Source of the DNA: Massariosphaeria phaeospora
Taxonomy: Eukaryota; Ascomycota; Dothideomycetes; Pleosporales
Assembly (NCBI GenBank): GCA_011032825.1
Contig: JAADJZ010000019.1
Coordinates: 124,001 to 188,000, forward strand
Direction: 5' to 3'
DNA length: 64,000 bases
Part shown: positions 54,774 to 64,000 of the stretch, piece after piece
How positions within the stretch are numbered: the stretch's first letter is position 1
How the letters are laid out: each line of letters begins with the position of its first letter
Notes under the pieces: generated by a model
Database searches by the model: none
What the model saw: only the letters and a program-made list of their open reading frames with translations
Told to the model about the DNA's origin: nothing
Made by a program: the position numbers and the translations under genes

Positions 54774-57700
54774 ATGGAGAACCTCGACAAGCTGACGGCG
54801 TCGGGCCTGCCCATCTTCGACCTCAACGCCGAGAACCTGGACCGCAGCGACTGGTAGGCCCCTCGCCTCGCCTCCGCTTGATGCGCGCTTGGCTAACAGC
54901 TGCCCCAGGTCGCAGACACCCCTCGGGCCCCGCGACTCCTGGCCGGCCTCGCTCGCCTGCCTCGTCAACTCATGCATCCTGCCCATGCCGCACTGCGCCG
55001 CCATCTTCTGGGGCAAGGACCTCGTCATCATACACAACCTCGCGTGGGGAAAAGCCCAGGGCGATATCGACGGCCAGGGTGTGCGGGCCTGTGACAAGTA
55101 CGCCGGAGAAGCGCTCGCCTCGCTCAAGGCTGTGGTGCGCGGCCGGACGGTCAAGGTAGGTGAGCGACCCCTCCTCGAAGCCACGCCGTGCTCGAGTTTG
55201 ACCCGGCCAGCGGATAGATTCTTCTTCAAGCACACGCCCGACCAAGGACCCGACTCCCACATTCTCCTCAGCACAATCTTAGATAGCGACGGTACGCGCC
55301 AAGGCGTCCTGGCCCAGCTTCTACAGAACACAGCGACCGATAACCATCTTCCCCTCTCCGGCCTCCATGACGCCGCCAGTGCCCACAGGGGCCGCCGCAC
55401 GAAGGCTGCAGGAACACAACAAAGGAGCCGGAGCGAGCACGAAGACCAGGTGGACTCGATGCAGACGAAGCTGTTCCAGCGCTTCGCCGAGCTGCTCCCC
55501 AACGGACTTGCTATTCTTGACAGTGAAGCCGAAGCCGTTTTCGTCAACGACGGCTTCTTCAAGCTGACGACTAACAAGTCGGCTCAAGAGTTTAGCGCCT
55601 GGCCCGAGAGCATACACCCCGAAGACTACGAACGCGTCATGTCGGAATATCGCGTCGCATTTTCATCGCGTCAAGAGCTGCGCATAGAATTCCGATGTAC
55701 GACTGCGGGTGTAATCGAAGATGCCGAGTGGCGACTCTTCCTGTTCAGACCACTCAGCGAAGATGCGGAAGCGGGCTTCATTTGCGCCGTTGTGGACATC
55801 ACCGAGATCAAGCAGGCCCAGCTTGCGCAAGAGAAAGCTGCAGCGGATGCTCAAGATCGGAAGGAACAACAAGAAAGATTCATTGACAGTAAGTTCACCA
55901 TCAGGCGTTGATTTGTGCTGGCTAAATCATAATTAGTGGTATCACACGAGATTCGCAATCCTCTAAGCGCTGTGTTACATTTAGCTGAAGAGATTAAGGA
56001 GGTGGCTCGAGAGATTTCCGTGAAGGATTGTGAACCGATTGCGGACATACTAGATGCTGCAGACACGATACTGCTCTGTGTTACGCATCAGAACACTTTA
56101 GTAGATGACATACTCTCCTTCTCTAAGCTCGATTCAATGATGCTATCCCTGGTACCGCGAGGTGAGTCACTCTTCTGTTCGTGGCAACTCCGCGTCCCTG
56201 ACTTCAACAGAGGTTCGACCCAAGTGGGAGTTTGCATCATCTCTCAAAGTGTTCAACTCCGAGTTCAAAGCGAAAGGCATTAAATTTCACTACGCCATGG
56301 ACGTGTCCTACGATAGGCAGGCGGTAGATTATGTGGTTGCAGATCTTAACAGGATGAAGCAAGGTAATGGTCGGCTCTCTCCTCTGAAGCCTTGAGCTAA
56401 CTAAGCAGTCTTGGTAAATCTGATTACGAACGCCATTAAGTTTACCGCTAGGAAGGTTGGAGAGAGGAACATCACAGTTTCACTGGGTGTTTCCCTGGAA
56501 CGGCCGTCGTCTTACCCACCGAGCGTAGTATTCTTTCACCAAGATCAGGACTCGTTCCATATAGACTCAACAACAAATGCAGAGTGGGGTAATGGTGGCG
56601 TCTTGTACCTTATGGTGGCTGTTAAGGACAGCGGCATCGGTATCAGCCCAGAAGACCAGGCGAAGTTGTTTGAGCGCTTTAGGTGTGTAGCATGACTGCG
56701 GTGATTTGTAAAAAAACACTAAAGGCTCCCTAGGCAAGCAACACCAAAGACTCAAGAAAGATATGGCGGGTCCGGACTTGGTCTTTTCATCTCTCGCAAA
56801 TGTAAGCACTCCACCCCTTACCCACTTATCTAAACTTACGTGTTCTCAGTGTGCCAACTACACGGCGGAGACATCGGCGTAAGCTCTAAAGATGGTGAAG
56901 GCTCTACATTCGGGTTCTTCTTTAAAGTGCGTCGCAGCGACGGTCCAAGTGAAGGAGGGCGGCCTTCATTCGGAGGCCGCAGTGCTTCCGAGTCTTCCAC
57001 GCAGGGTGTCCGTTCACAGACCCCCCGGCCTTCATACAGCCGGTCGAATTCTGCCATGCAAAACATCAAAGAGAACGACAAGCGACCACAAATGAGGACG
57101 TTAACCAGCCATGAAGGTGTCGATCCTGACGATAACAGCAATGCTTCGCTCCTGGACCCACCAACCGAATATCGATACGAAGCACACGCAGAATCAAAAG
57201 AAGACGATCGTTATCGCGAATCTGCGGCCATCGCCGAGCACATACAATCGCAACAGTCTTCTTTGAAAGAGGCGTGCGATAATCCCAGGCAGACCATAGA
57301 AAATGGAGAAAGCGAACGGCAACAGAAGAACGCCAAGGACCTTTCAAAAGCACAAAGTGACAAGCCATCCGTTGGGCGTCATACCGTGTTGTTGGTGGAA
57401 GACAACCTCATCAATCAAAAAGTCCTTCGACGGCAGCTTCAGTCCCGCGGCTTCGAGGTCTTCGTAGCGAACAATGGCCAAGAGGCCGTCGATGCTGTTC
57501 GGGATCGAGGCGGGGGGGAAAACTCCAAGTTGCGTGGTTACTTTGACTGCATATTGATGGATCAGGAAATGCCCGTCATGGACGGGAACACTGCCACTGT
57601 TGAGATTCGCGAGCTGCAGAAGCAGGGCAAAGCGGGATATAGCCCGATTCTAGGCGTGTCAGCCAACGTGCGCGAGGCGCAAACTAAATCTATGCATGAT

Positions 57701-57799
57701 GCCGGCATGGATCAGGTTATAAGTAAGCCATTCAAGGTGGATGATCTGGTTAGCAAGGTCAAAAGTTTGGCTCCTAAACGTGGACATGTGGATAAATGA
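54774..57799 (+). CDS. Hybrid histidine kinase with PAS and receiver domains
   Basis: Seven exons: 54774-54853, 54909-55888, 55937-56161, 56211-56363, 56409-56682, 56734-56801 and 56850-57799. They encode 909 residues. The N-terminus carries WSQTPLGPRDSWP, a lead found before PAS/GAF sensors of many kinases. A PAS-like domain is at about 210-330 (LLPNGLAILDSEAEAVFVND, VDITEIKQAQ). The H-box is MVSHEIRNPLS with phospho-His357, made across the exon 2/3 junction. The ATP-binding N-box (LVNLITNAIKFT, about 481-492), G1 (DSGIGISPEDQAKLFERF) and G2 (GGSGLGLFISRK) are intact. The receiver (about 768-890) has VLLVEDNLINQ, the acceptor Asp831 in ILMDQEMPVMDG, and SKPF. It should feed a Ypd1-type phosphorelay. 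No transmembrane segment was seen, so a cytosolic sensor is likely; the signal is unknown. Confidence 0.92.
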
Positions 57800-58362
57800 A
57801 CAATGCCCGACACGGCTGCAGCAAGGCGTTCCGGACTAATGATTGGGCCTGGGTAGATACTCATTTAGCGGCGGAAAGATTTATTATTACTTCACCTTGT
57901 ACTGAGCTTGTAATGCCAGCGCGCACTCTTCAGTATTTGGATAGGACGCTTTTGGGGATGGTGGGCGAGGGGGTGGGGTGGGGAGTGGGCCAATACTTCG
58001 TAGAAAGATCTCCGCCCAGAACACACTGCCTCGGACCAGGCCAAGGAGCTTCAAACATCTCTACAATTACATCCAGCAGCTTCAACACGCGGCTTAACCG
58101 CCAAGCGCTCTCTTTGAACGTCCAGTCCCAGTGAGAGTCGACTCTTCAATTTTCGACCACGGATCTAGAGTAGCTTAAAAGGCGCGTATAGCTATATCCT
58201 AGCTAACTAGGCTAAGTCTAGGTAAAATAGATACTATAGCTAGTACTATACTCCACTTCGAGTAACCACGTCCAGGTTCCTGCACACCCTCTTTCACCAA
58301 GGTCACGGTAGGGAGATAGTGTGCGAGTCATGAAGTGGCATCCCACTTCACCCCACTTTTCA
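57800..58362. other. Intergenic region, TpA-rich in part
   Basis: The tract 58160-58260 is rich in CTA and TAG (CTAGCTAACTAGGCTAAGTC), suggesting RIP-mutated repeat sequence. It also carries at 58264-58292 a sequence nearly repeated at 60674-60702. Confidence 0.45.
58264..58292 (+). repeat. Flanking direct repeat, left copy
   Basis: AACCACGTCCAGGTT is identical to 60674-60688. The next 14 bases (CCTGCACACCCTCT) are nearly the same as on the right (GCCGCACACCTCT). The two copies lie just outside the nested transposon. Confidence 0.6.
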
Positions 58363-58416
58363 ACACGTCACCCCCTGGCAGAATTGATTTCCAATGACGA
58401 TAGACTTGAGGGGATA

Positions 58417-58442
58417 ACGTGTCTGTGCGCGTGCCGAGCCAC
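58417..58442 (+). repeat. Left terminal inverted repeat of the pogo element
   Basis: 26 bp, starts ACGTGTCTGTGCGCG and ends GAGCCAC; identical to the reverse complement of 60485-60510. Preceded by the TA duplication. Confidence 0.95.
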
Positions 58443-58569
58443 TTCGCGTGCCGAGCCACTTAATACCATCACGAATTAATTAGAATTGAGGCTGTAGAGC
58501 CGCCTATAATTAATATTATCGCGAGATATTTATCAGGAGTACTATGTTGATACTCGCGATTAAATTGTA

Positions 58570-60453
58570 CTACTTATATTTATCTGGAAGCTTGACGCTG
58601 CGGCCGCGACGCGTTAGGATAGCTAGGGTAGCAGATACGCCCTCTGAGGCCTCCGCAGCATCTCTAGTATCAACGCTGCGTTTGTAACGCTTTTTGCTCT
58701 GTAGAGATAGCTGCGGAGCCTTTCTCTTACCTTTTTGTAAAGATTGTAGAGCTTTTGTAGCGTCGCGAGCCTCCTTCTGGCGAGCGCGCTCTGCTGCCTT
58801 TTCTGCTATCTCCTTCTCCCTAGCTACCTTAGCTACCTCCCGTGCTATACGCTTCTCCTCTGCAATTTTCTCCTTGTATAGCTTAGCTGCCTTCTTCAGC
58901 TCTGCTGTCTTTGCTTTTTAAAGCTGCTGCTCTTTCTTCTCTTGCTCTCTAACAGATTGACGAACACGTGCCTCCCTTATCTTCCTTGGTGACCAGAAGA
59001 CCGCTCCACCATGATATTCCTGGCGCTGTTGGAGATCTAGAGCTTTGCCCTTCTTCTTGCGCTTCTCCTTGATAGATAGCGCCTGCTTAATTCCATCCAT
59101 CTCATGCTTAAGTAGCTCATTCTGAACAGATAGGTAGTGGAGCGATCAGCGAAGCTTCTGTGTGTCCTTACTGCTCTAATCGCTTACTACAGAGCGTACA
59201 AGCCTATCCATCTTTCTCCAATCATAATCGCTAAGTGATGATAAGGAGTTTTCTCTTGATTCTTGAGTTTTGGTGAATCTATCAAGGATAGGATTAGGAT
59301 TAGGAGGTAATATGCCTGTTGCTCTAAAAGAGCTAAAGATTGTTGATTCCTTAAAGGAGGTCTCCCACGCGTTCCAGAATAGTAGGAAGAAGTCGCCTTT
59401 AGTGATAGAAAGAAGACCTTGGCTTGTTTGAAAGTAGTTTGATAGTTCTACTAAGTAGGCAGTTGATAGAGGCTTGAACATCGCTACATCGAGTGGCTGA
59501 AGCGTATGAGTCGAATGAGGAGGTAGGATAGCAAGGAGAATCTTGTTCTAATCACAGTAGTTGATGAAATCCATAGTGATATGGGATCCGTGGCCATCTA
59601 GGATCAGGAGTCGATAGAATCGTCAGGTTTTCTCTTTTGTACAGCGATCAAACATCTGTTCAAGCTAGGCAAGCCCAATATCGTTGTTCGTCCAGCCAGA
59701 GAGTGATGAGGTGATAAAGACTGGGTGTTCTCCTGCCTGGATATCGTCTACCCAGCTTGATTGAATGCCCTTGTTAGCAGCCTTATAGATAAGGCTTGGA
59801 GGCAGAGCAGATCCATCAGCGCATATACATGCTAGGAGCGTAATCCATGCGCAGTTTCCATCCTAGAGTGATGCCCTAACCTCCTTCTTCTCCCACATTC
59901 GTCGGCTGAATATCCTCTTTGATCTGCCAACAACACCGATTATGAAGCCTTTCTCATCCATATTGTAGATATGACGAGGATCTATTTGATATTGATCAAT
60001 CTTGCTGTGTAGGAGCTGAAAATAGAGGCGATATTTATCCTCTGAATCAGCTTTGTAGCGATTGCTGTCCATGCCAACTGTCTATTGTGATATAAGATGA
60101 ATACTGTGCCGGTTGATAAAGCGCGTAACCCAGCTCTCACTAACTAGCTCCTGGGCTATCGCTGATGCGAAATTTCGTATCATCTCTCTTGTAGGAGTTA
60201 TATGTCTCTCTGATAGTCCTTTGATATACTGTACAAGCTCCTGCTCTTGCTGTGGGTTGAGTTTCTGTTGATTGATCTTCTTGGCTTCATTGGAGGCCTG
60301 AACGCGCTTGTGCCTTCGGGATAACGTAGTTCTGTTGATATTATAAGTGGCAGCAATTTTTCTATACGAGAATGATTCTTCTGGATCCAAAGATTCGATC
60401 GCATCAATCGCATCGTCGATTGCTCCCATGTTGGTGGAGTTAAGACGCGTCAA
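58570..60453 (-). pseudogene. Pogo/DDE_1 transposase with eight premature stops and no frameshift
   Basis: A single frame of 628 codons from 60453 to the stop at 58570. The N-terminus has psq/CENP-B-like helix-turn-helix text (SFSYRKIAATYNINRTTLSR, then a second helical domain with REMIRNFASAIAQ). The DDE core shows HIYNMDEKGFIIG (first Asp), LILDGHGSH (second Asp) and ILLAILPPHSTHTLQPLDV (the family's last core motif). The C-terminus is a Lys/Glu/Ala coiled coil. Eight in-frame stops are present, all TAG, TGA or TAA and all one transition from TGG or CAA. They lie near 60082, 59863, 59676, 59630, 59550, 59190, 59140 and 58918. No indel breaks the frame. This pattern fits RIP inactivation of a recently intact copy. 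Confidence 0.88.
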
Positions 60454-60484
60454 AGTTAGGGGGATTTCGGTGTTTTGGTGATGG

Positions 60485-60510
60485 GTGGCTCGGCACGCGC
60501 ACAGACACGT
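60485..60510 (-). repeat. Right terminal inverted repeat of the pogo element
   Basis: 26 bp, exact inverted copy of the left end; followed by TA at 60511-60512. Confidence 0.95.
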
Positions 60511-60550
60511 TAGGACTTTTTAGCAATAGGTAAAGAGTGTACCTATACCT

Positions 60551-60672
60551 TTGCAAAGCCCTATTGTATCTAGTATACTAGGCAATGTCTAATCAAAGCC
60601 TGCATATAGACGTAAGAGGGTAAGGTCACCTAGGTGGGTATCGGAAATGAATTATGCCAGGGAGGTGACGTC
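60551..60672 (+). repeat. Dispersed repeat end, copy B
   Basis: Matches the reverse complement of 5586-5705 over about 120 bp. Its last 30 bp form the right inverted repeat of the older element that hosts the pogo insertion. Confidence 0.7.
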
Positions 60673-60673
60673 A

Positions 60674-60702
60674 AACCACGTCCAGGTTGCCGCACACCTC
60701 TC
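60674..60702 (+). repeat. Flanking direct repeat, right copy
   Basis: Shares AACCACGTCCAGGTT exactly with 58264-58278. It ends about 25 bp before the SDR start codon, so it is part of that gene's leader. Confidence 0.6.
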
Positions 60703-60724
60703 ACCCCTGCCATCTTCTTCCACC

Positions 60725-61515
60725 ATGCCTCTCGAATTCGAACATAAAGTCGTCCTTGTCACCGGCGCCGCCAGCGGCCTCGGGTGCGGTATAACCCTTC
60801 TGTCCGCCTCCCATCCAAGCAGCAACTAACGACCGCCCGTCGCTCCAGCCGCGCTACGGCTATCAAACTCGCCTCCCTCGGCGCCTCGCTCGCCCTCTGC
60901 GACACCGACTACGACGGCCTCTCCTCCACCGCGCGGTCCTGCGCGCCAGCACCGCGCTACATCGACGACGTCGACGTGTCCTCGACCCAGGAAGTCGCCA
61001 AGTTCGTCGACGCAACAGTCGCCAAGTTCGGCGCCCTGCACCATGTTTTCAACGGCGCGGGCATGCGGCCGAGGGGCGCGCTGGTCGAGCATGTGACGGA
61101 TGAGGCGTGGGATGAAGTCTTCAGTGCGAATCTCAAGGGGGTGGTGAATGTGACGCGTGCGGCGGTTCCGTTTCTCACTTCTACTTCCACATCTTCTATC
61201 ACCTCGCGCTCCATTACCAATATCGTCTCTATTTCCGCTCTGCGCGGCGCTCTTCTCCAGTCTGTCTACTGCGCTGCGCAATTCGGCATCGTCGGCTTCA
61301 GTAAGAGCGTCGCCATGGAGCTGGAGCCGCGCGGTGTGCGCGTCAACGTCGTGTGTTTGGAGACGTCGATGGATGATGGGGTTGCGCGCGACAGGGCGGC
61401 AGTTGTGGAGAGGGGGAGTGACGCGTTGGGGAAGTTGGGGACGCCGGGGGAGGCGGTGGAAGTGGTGTTAGGGTTGATGGCAGAGGGGAGTAGGGGCGTC
61501 GAGGAGTCGAGATGA
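60725..61515 (+). CDS. Short-chain dehydrogenase/reductase with an altered active site
   Basis: Two exons, 60725-60783 and 60849-61515, with a 65-bp intron (GTGCGG..CTCCAG), give 241 residues. The Rossmann nucleotide-binding motif TGAASGLG is completed across the splice and followed by RATAIKLASLGA. FNGAG matches the family's NNAG. The active-site region reads SISALRGALLQSVYCAAQFG. The Ser and Tyr are at the normal spacing, but the Lys of the YxxxK motif is Gln (YCAAQ). The C-terminal substrate loop follows GVRVNVVCLET. Without Lys the usual proton relay should be impaired, so the protein may be a non-catalytic or altered SDR. It starts right beside the nested transposon, whose outer element ends 52 bp upstream of the ATG. 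Substrate unknown. Confidence 0.82.
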
Positions 61516-62022
61516 ACCAAAAATAGGGGGAGCGAAGCAGAGGGGCTGGTTTAAGGTATTTTGGTATGATTTAATCTCTCCACGTTCCTCCTCCATTCTT
61601 GAATCTTTTCTCTTTTCCTTTTCCTATTGGTTACACTTCCTTACTTACACTAACACAAACCAGCTTTAGATTCCCTGCCTTGACTACCACGGATTTCCTC
61701 ACGAATTCCAAACTCTTTCCATTCTATCTCATATTTTGATTCTCAACAGCATCTTTATCGAGTTTTCGCACGAAAGAATTTGGAGGTTTATGCAGCTTTA
61801 CGTCATACGTCGCCTGTCTTAACCATGTTCGTGGCTCGTTTCTAGGCAACTACAGGCAGCTAATATTCCTGCGGTGCACTATATATATATATATAATAGT
61901 GAGTATTCCAAACACTAGAATTACACTACTAAACTTTATAGACATTACTATAAATTTCCTTCATCATTCCCCCATCTTGCCAAATCTGTTTTCCACTTCT
62001 ATTCATCCTATATCAACCCACA
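61516..62022. other. Intergenic region with a short (TA)n run
   Basis: A run of TATATATATATATATA lies at about 61880-61897, shortly before the next gene's pyrimidine-rich leader. No supported gene. Confidence 0.5.
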
Positions 62023-63702
62023 ATGCCACCCCCCGATCCCCCGATCTCCCCCACCTTCCTCCTACACGCCCCAAATCCCAACCTCAATGCCGCTACCGTG
62101 CGCCTAGCTCTGCACTTCGCCCTCTTAGGCCGCCCTTCCACGGCCTTGAACCTTGTCTCCAAACTCAACACCTACGACTACTTCTACGGCGAGTACAGCA
62201 TCCTCGAACCACTCTGGACCCTATGGGATGAAATAGGCGCGTGGCCGGAAGGTGAGAAGGACCGCGTGAAAGAGACAGTGAAGGAAATCAGGAGGTATGC
62301 GCTGGAGACGGCGGATAAGGGGCAAGGGGCTGGGGCTGGGGAATCTGACGATGGAGATGGCGACGCAGGGGGAGAGCGTCCGGCAAAGAAGCAAACGATC
62401 GATGAAGAGGTGCTGGAGCGGCCGGTTACAGAGGATGAAGTGCGGGAGAGGGTTGCTGAGAGGGCGAAGACGTTTGCGGAGGAGTGGTTCTGGCCGGGGG
62501 AGGGAGACGACAACCCGTATGCTGGTAACAGCAGCCCAACGGCTCGCGATGCGCAAAAAGCAATCAAGCGTATCCTCGCTGCAATGGATGAAAAACAGTA
62601 CGAAGTGAGGTCAGGTTTAGCCAGTGCACTGGACCTGCGCCTAGCGTATGCAGACGATCCGCGAGAGAACGAGGCCGAGGATGAAGATGAAGATCAGGAT
62701 CCCAAAACCGCAATGCCGAGTGTGCAGACGCTGCTCGCTCGCATCGCACAGCACCTCCACGACTACCAGCAAGTCGCCAGCCTCGCGCAATCCCGCCGCG
62801 CATGGTCGATACTGAAGAACGGGGCCCTAGCCCGCGCGCTGGGCGTCGACGACCACCGCCTAGACACCTACGCCCGCGCCATCGAAGACGCCCTCGACAC
62901 ACGCATGCAGCACGGCAGGGCTCCGCTCCCGCCCCTCTGTACGCGCGAAGTCCTCGCCCAGCTGCTTGACACCACCGCCGCGCAACTCGTCGCTGAAGCG
63001 TACGACGACCCGCCCGACGTCACGACCACGCCGTTCCGCGCGCCCGCCACGCCACAAGACATCGCGGCCACAGAGGCGCGCCTGGGCTGCGAGTTGCCCG
63101 CCGACTACAAAGCGTTCGTGTCGCTGTCGAACGGCTTCGGCGCCGCGTACAACGGCCTCGGCTACGAGCCGGCGCTGCGCGCGCTGTCGGACGTGCACTG
63201 GACTACGGAGGAGTACTTCACGTCGCTGCCGCTCAGTCTCGCTGTCGCCGACGAAGCCCTGTACCGGCTGTTTCCCGCCGCGGAAATGCAGGCGCCGTCT
63301 GACTGGCATGAAGTCGGCCCCGCGCTTGCTATCGGCGCTAGGGACATTTATAACACGTGGCTGGTGCCGCCGGCTACGATGGCGCGCTTCGTCGGTAGGT
63401 TGCGCGGTGTGCTGGTCGATGAGCAAGAGCTGTATGATCAGCGGGCTAAGACGGGGCTGCGCAATGCGCTGCGCGATGTTTTGGGCGGGGCGGACGAGGC
63501 GGGCTGGGAGGATGGGCGCTGGGCGTGCGTGACGTGGGCGTCGGGCAGCGTGGCGGTGATGCGCGGGTTTGAGGATTTCGAGGCGTATCTGAGGGGGGTG
63601 TTGTGGAGGGCGCGGACGGGTGCGGGGGAGCCGTGGGAGGATGGCGCGCCGTTTTTGGGGGTTTGTTTACGGGGTGGGGGGCAGGAGGAGGAAAGTAGTT
63701 GA
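62023..63702 (+). CDS. Smi1/Knr4 (SUKH) domain protein
   Basis: Intronless, 559 residues. A helical N-terminal part (NAATVRLALHFALLGRPSTALNLV, YDYFYGEYSILEPLWTLWDE) precedes an acidic disordered stretch. The Smi1/Knr4 domain begins at about residue 340 with TPQDIAATEARLGCELPADYKAFVSLSNGFG, a near-textbook SUKH start, and runs towards the C-terminus (IYNTWLVPPATM, WACVTWASGSVAVM, FEDFEAYLRGVL). Yeast Knr4/Smi1 links the cell-wall integrity pathway and glucan synthesis, but this protein has a different layout, so only the domain is transferable. Codon use becomes very GC-rich in the second half. Confidence 0.85.
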   Translation: MPPPDPPISPTFLLHAPNPNLNAATVRLALHFALLGRPSTALNLVSKLNTYDYFYGEYSILEPLWTLWDEIGAWPEGEKDRVKETVKEIRRYALETADKGQGAGAGESDDGDGDAGGERPAKKQTIDEEVLERPVTEDEVRERVAERAKTFAEEWFWPGEGDDNPYAGNSSPTARDAQKAIKRILAAMDEKQYEVRSGLASALDLRLAYADDPRENEAEDEDEDQDPKTAMPSVQTLLARIAQHLHDYQQVASLAQSRRAWSILKNGALARALGVDDHRLDTYARAIEDALDTRMQHGRAPLPPLCTREVLAQLLDTTAAQLVAEAYDDPPDVTTTPFRAPATPQDIAATEARLGCELPADYKAFVSLSNGFGAAYNGLGYEPALRALSDVHWTTEEYFTSLPLSLAVADEALYRLFPAAEMQAPSDWHEVGPALAIGARDIYNTWLVPPATMARFVGRLRGVLVDEQELYDQRAKTGLRNALRDVLGGADEAGWEDGRWACVTWASGSVAVMRGFEDFEAYLRGVLWRARTGAGEPWEDGAPFLGVCLRGGGQEEESS

Positions 63703-64000
63703 AATAGGTGGCTGGGCTGGTCGTCGTGAGTGAGTGTGGTTTCTAGCAAGACAGGGAGCTGCGCGCCCCTTATACCCCGGGACACATCAGTCGATTTCTA
63801 TACACTGGCGCATGCATATGTAGGATAACGGGGTACGTACGTACTAATCGACGCAGCAGAGCCAACCCAACCACGCCGCTGTAATGCAACGGAACAGCTA
63901 GCACACCAGGAACGCATGTCGTAATTGCGATGTACTATAAGTAGCTGCTGTCGTCTACATAGCACCACGCATAGTCCAGTGCCCACGCACGAATTATGCC
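63703..64000. other. 3' flank at window end
   Basis: About 300 bp without supported gene; contains the palindromic GTACGTACGTAC near 63833-63844. Confidence 0.5.

Larger units (their letters stand above)
58417..60510 (-). mobile_element. Tc1/mariner-superfamily pogo/Fot-like DNA transposon, 2094 bp
   Basis: Perfect 26-bp terminal inverted repeats (58417-58442 and 60485-60510, beginning ACGTGTCTGT at each outer end) are flanked by TA on both sides (58415-58416 and 60511-60512), the target duplication of this superfamily. The length is close to that of Fot1-like elements of fungi. Inside, one reading frame on the minus strand encodes a pogo-type transposase, now full of stops. The left inner edge has a direct subrepeat (CGCGTGCCGAGCCACTT twice). 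Confidence 0.93.
58363..60672. mobile_element. Older inverted-repeat DNA element, interrupted by a pogo element
   Basis: The left end (58363-58392, CACGTCACCCCCTGGCAGAA...) and the right end (60643-60672) are inverted repeats of about 30 bp with roughly 25 matches. The right 120 bp also recur, inverted, at 5586-5705, so this end belongs to a family. With the pogo insertion removed only about 215 bp remain, so the element is a MITE-like or internally deleted copy. A clear target duplication was not found. Confidence 0.6.

Noticed and set aside
62184..63426. Minus-strand frames of 110-190 codons opposite the Smi1/Knr4 gene
   Set aside because: Antisense shadows in very GC-rich coding DNA.

Overview
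The window is nuclear DNA of a filamentous ascomycete (Pezizomycotina). Most genes are interrupted by short introns (about 45-110 bp, GT..AG, with CTAAC-like branch sites). The families are typical of these fungi: Zn2Cys6 regulator, YDR124W-like helical bundle, fungal F-box and BTB-like proteins, hybrid histidine kinase, SARAF and Pbn1. Decayed repeats carry Trp-to-stop and Gln-to-stop changes of the kind left by repeat-induced point mutation (RIP). I suspect a Dothideomycete but cannot prove the class. No virus, CRISPR array or bacterial-type operon was seen.

Layout. 1-10.5 kb is a gene-poor graveyard. It holds a degenerate tRNA-Gly-like locus, a broken J-domain gene, long frames with nonsense and frameshift breaks, a 109-bp minisatellite, a DEDD-exonuclease-like relic and one end of a dispersed repeat family. 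10.5-25.1 kb holds housekeeping genes: an OCRL-type inositol polyphosphate 5-phosphatase divergent from the decapping subunit DCP1, a lipid-droplet-associated hydrolase, a Thr-rich secreted protein and a ten-exon ABCC transporter. 27.4-44.4 kb holds a YDR124W-like protein, the TREX-2 scaffold SAC3, a conserved protein of unknown role divergent from the SUMO E1 subunit AOS1, and the ER protein PBN1 divergent from SARAF. 45.1-57.8 kb holds a BTB-like protein, a Zn2Cys6 regulator head to head with an MFS transporter, and an F-box protein head to head with a hybrid histidine kinase. 58.4-60.7 kb is a nested transposon: a 2.09-kb pogo/Fot-like element with intact 26-bp inverted repeats and TA duplication, sitting inside an older inverted-repeat element whose end recurs, inverted, at 5.6 kb. 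The window ends with an SDR protein lacking the usual catalytic Lys and a Smi1/Knr4-domain protein.

Many genes lie in divergent pairs that share 0.25-0.65 kb promoters. The pair most likely to act together is the Zn2Cys6 regulator and the MFS transporter, which looks like a small efflux module with its own regulator. The spliced gene models were built by hand: in each, the exon lengths sum to a multiple of three and domain motifs run across the junctions. I found no clear new multigene system. The strongest non-routine signals are the nested RIP-marked transposon, its inverted distant relative, and the degenerate 1-10.5 kb block.
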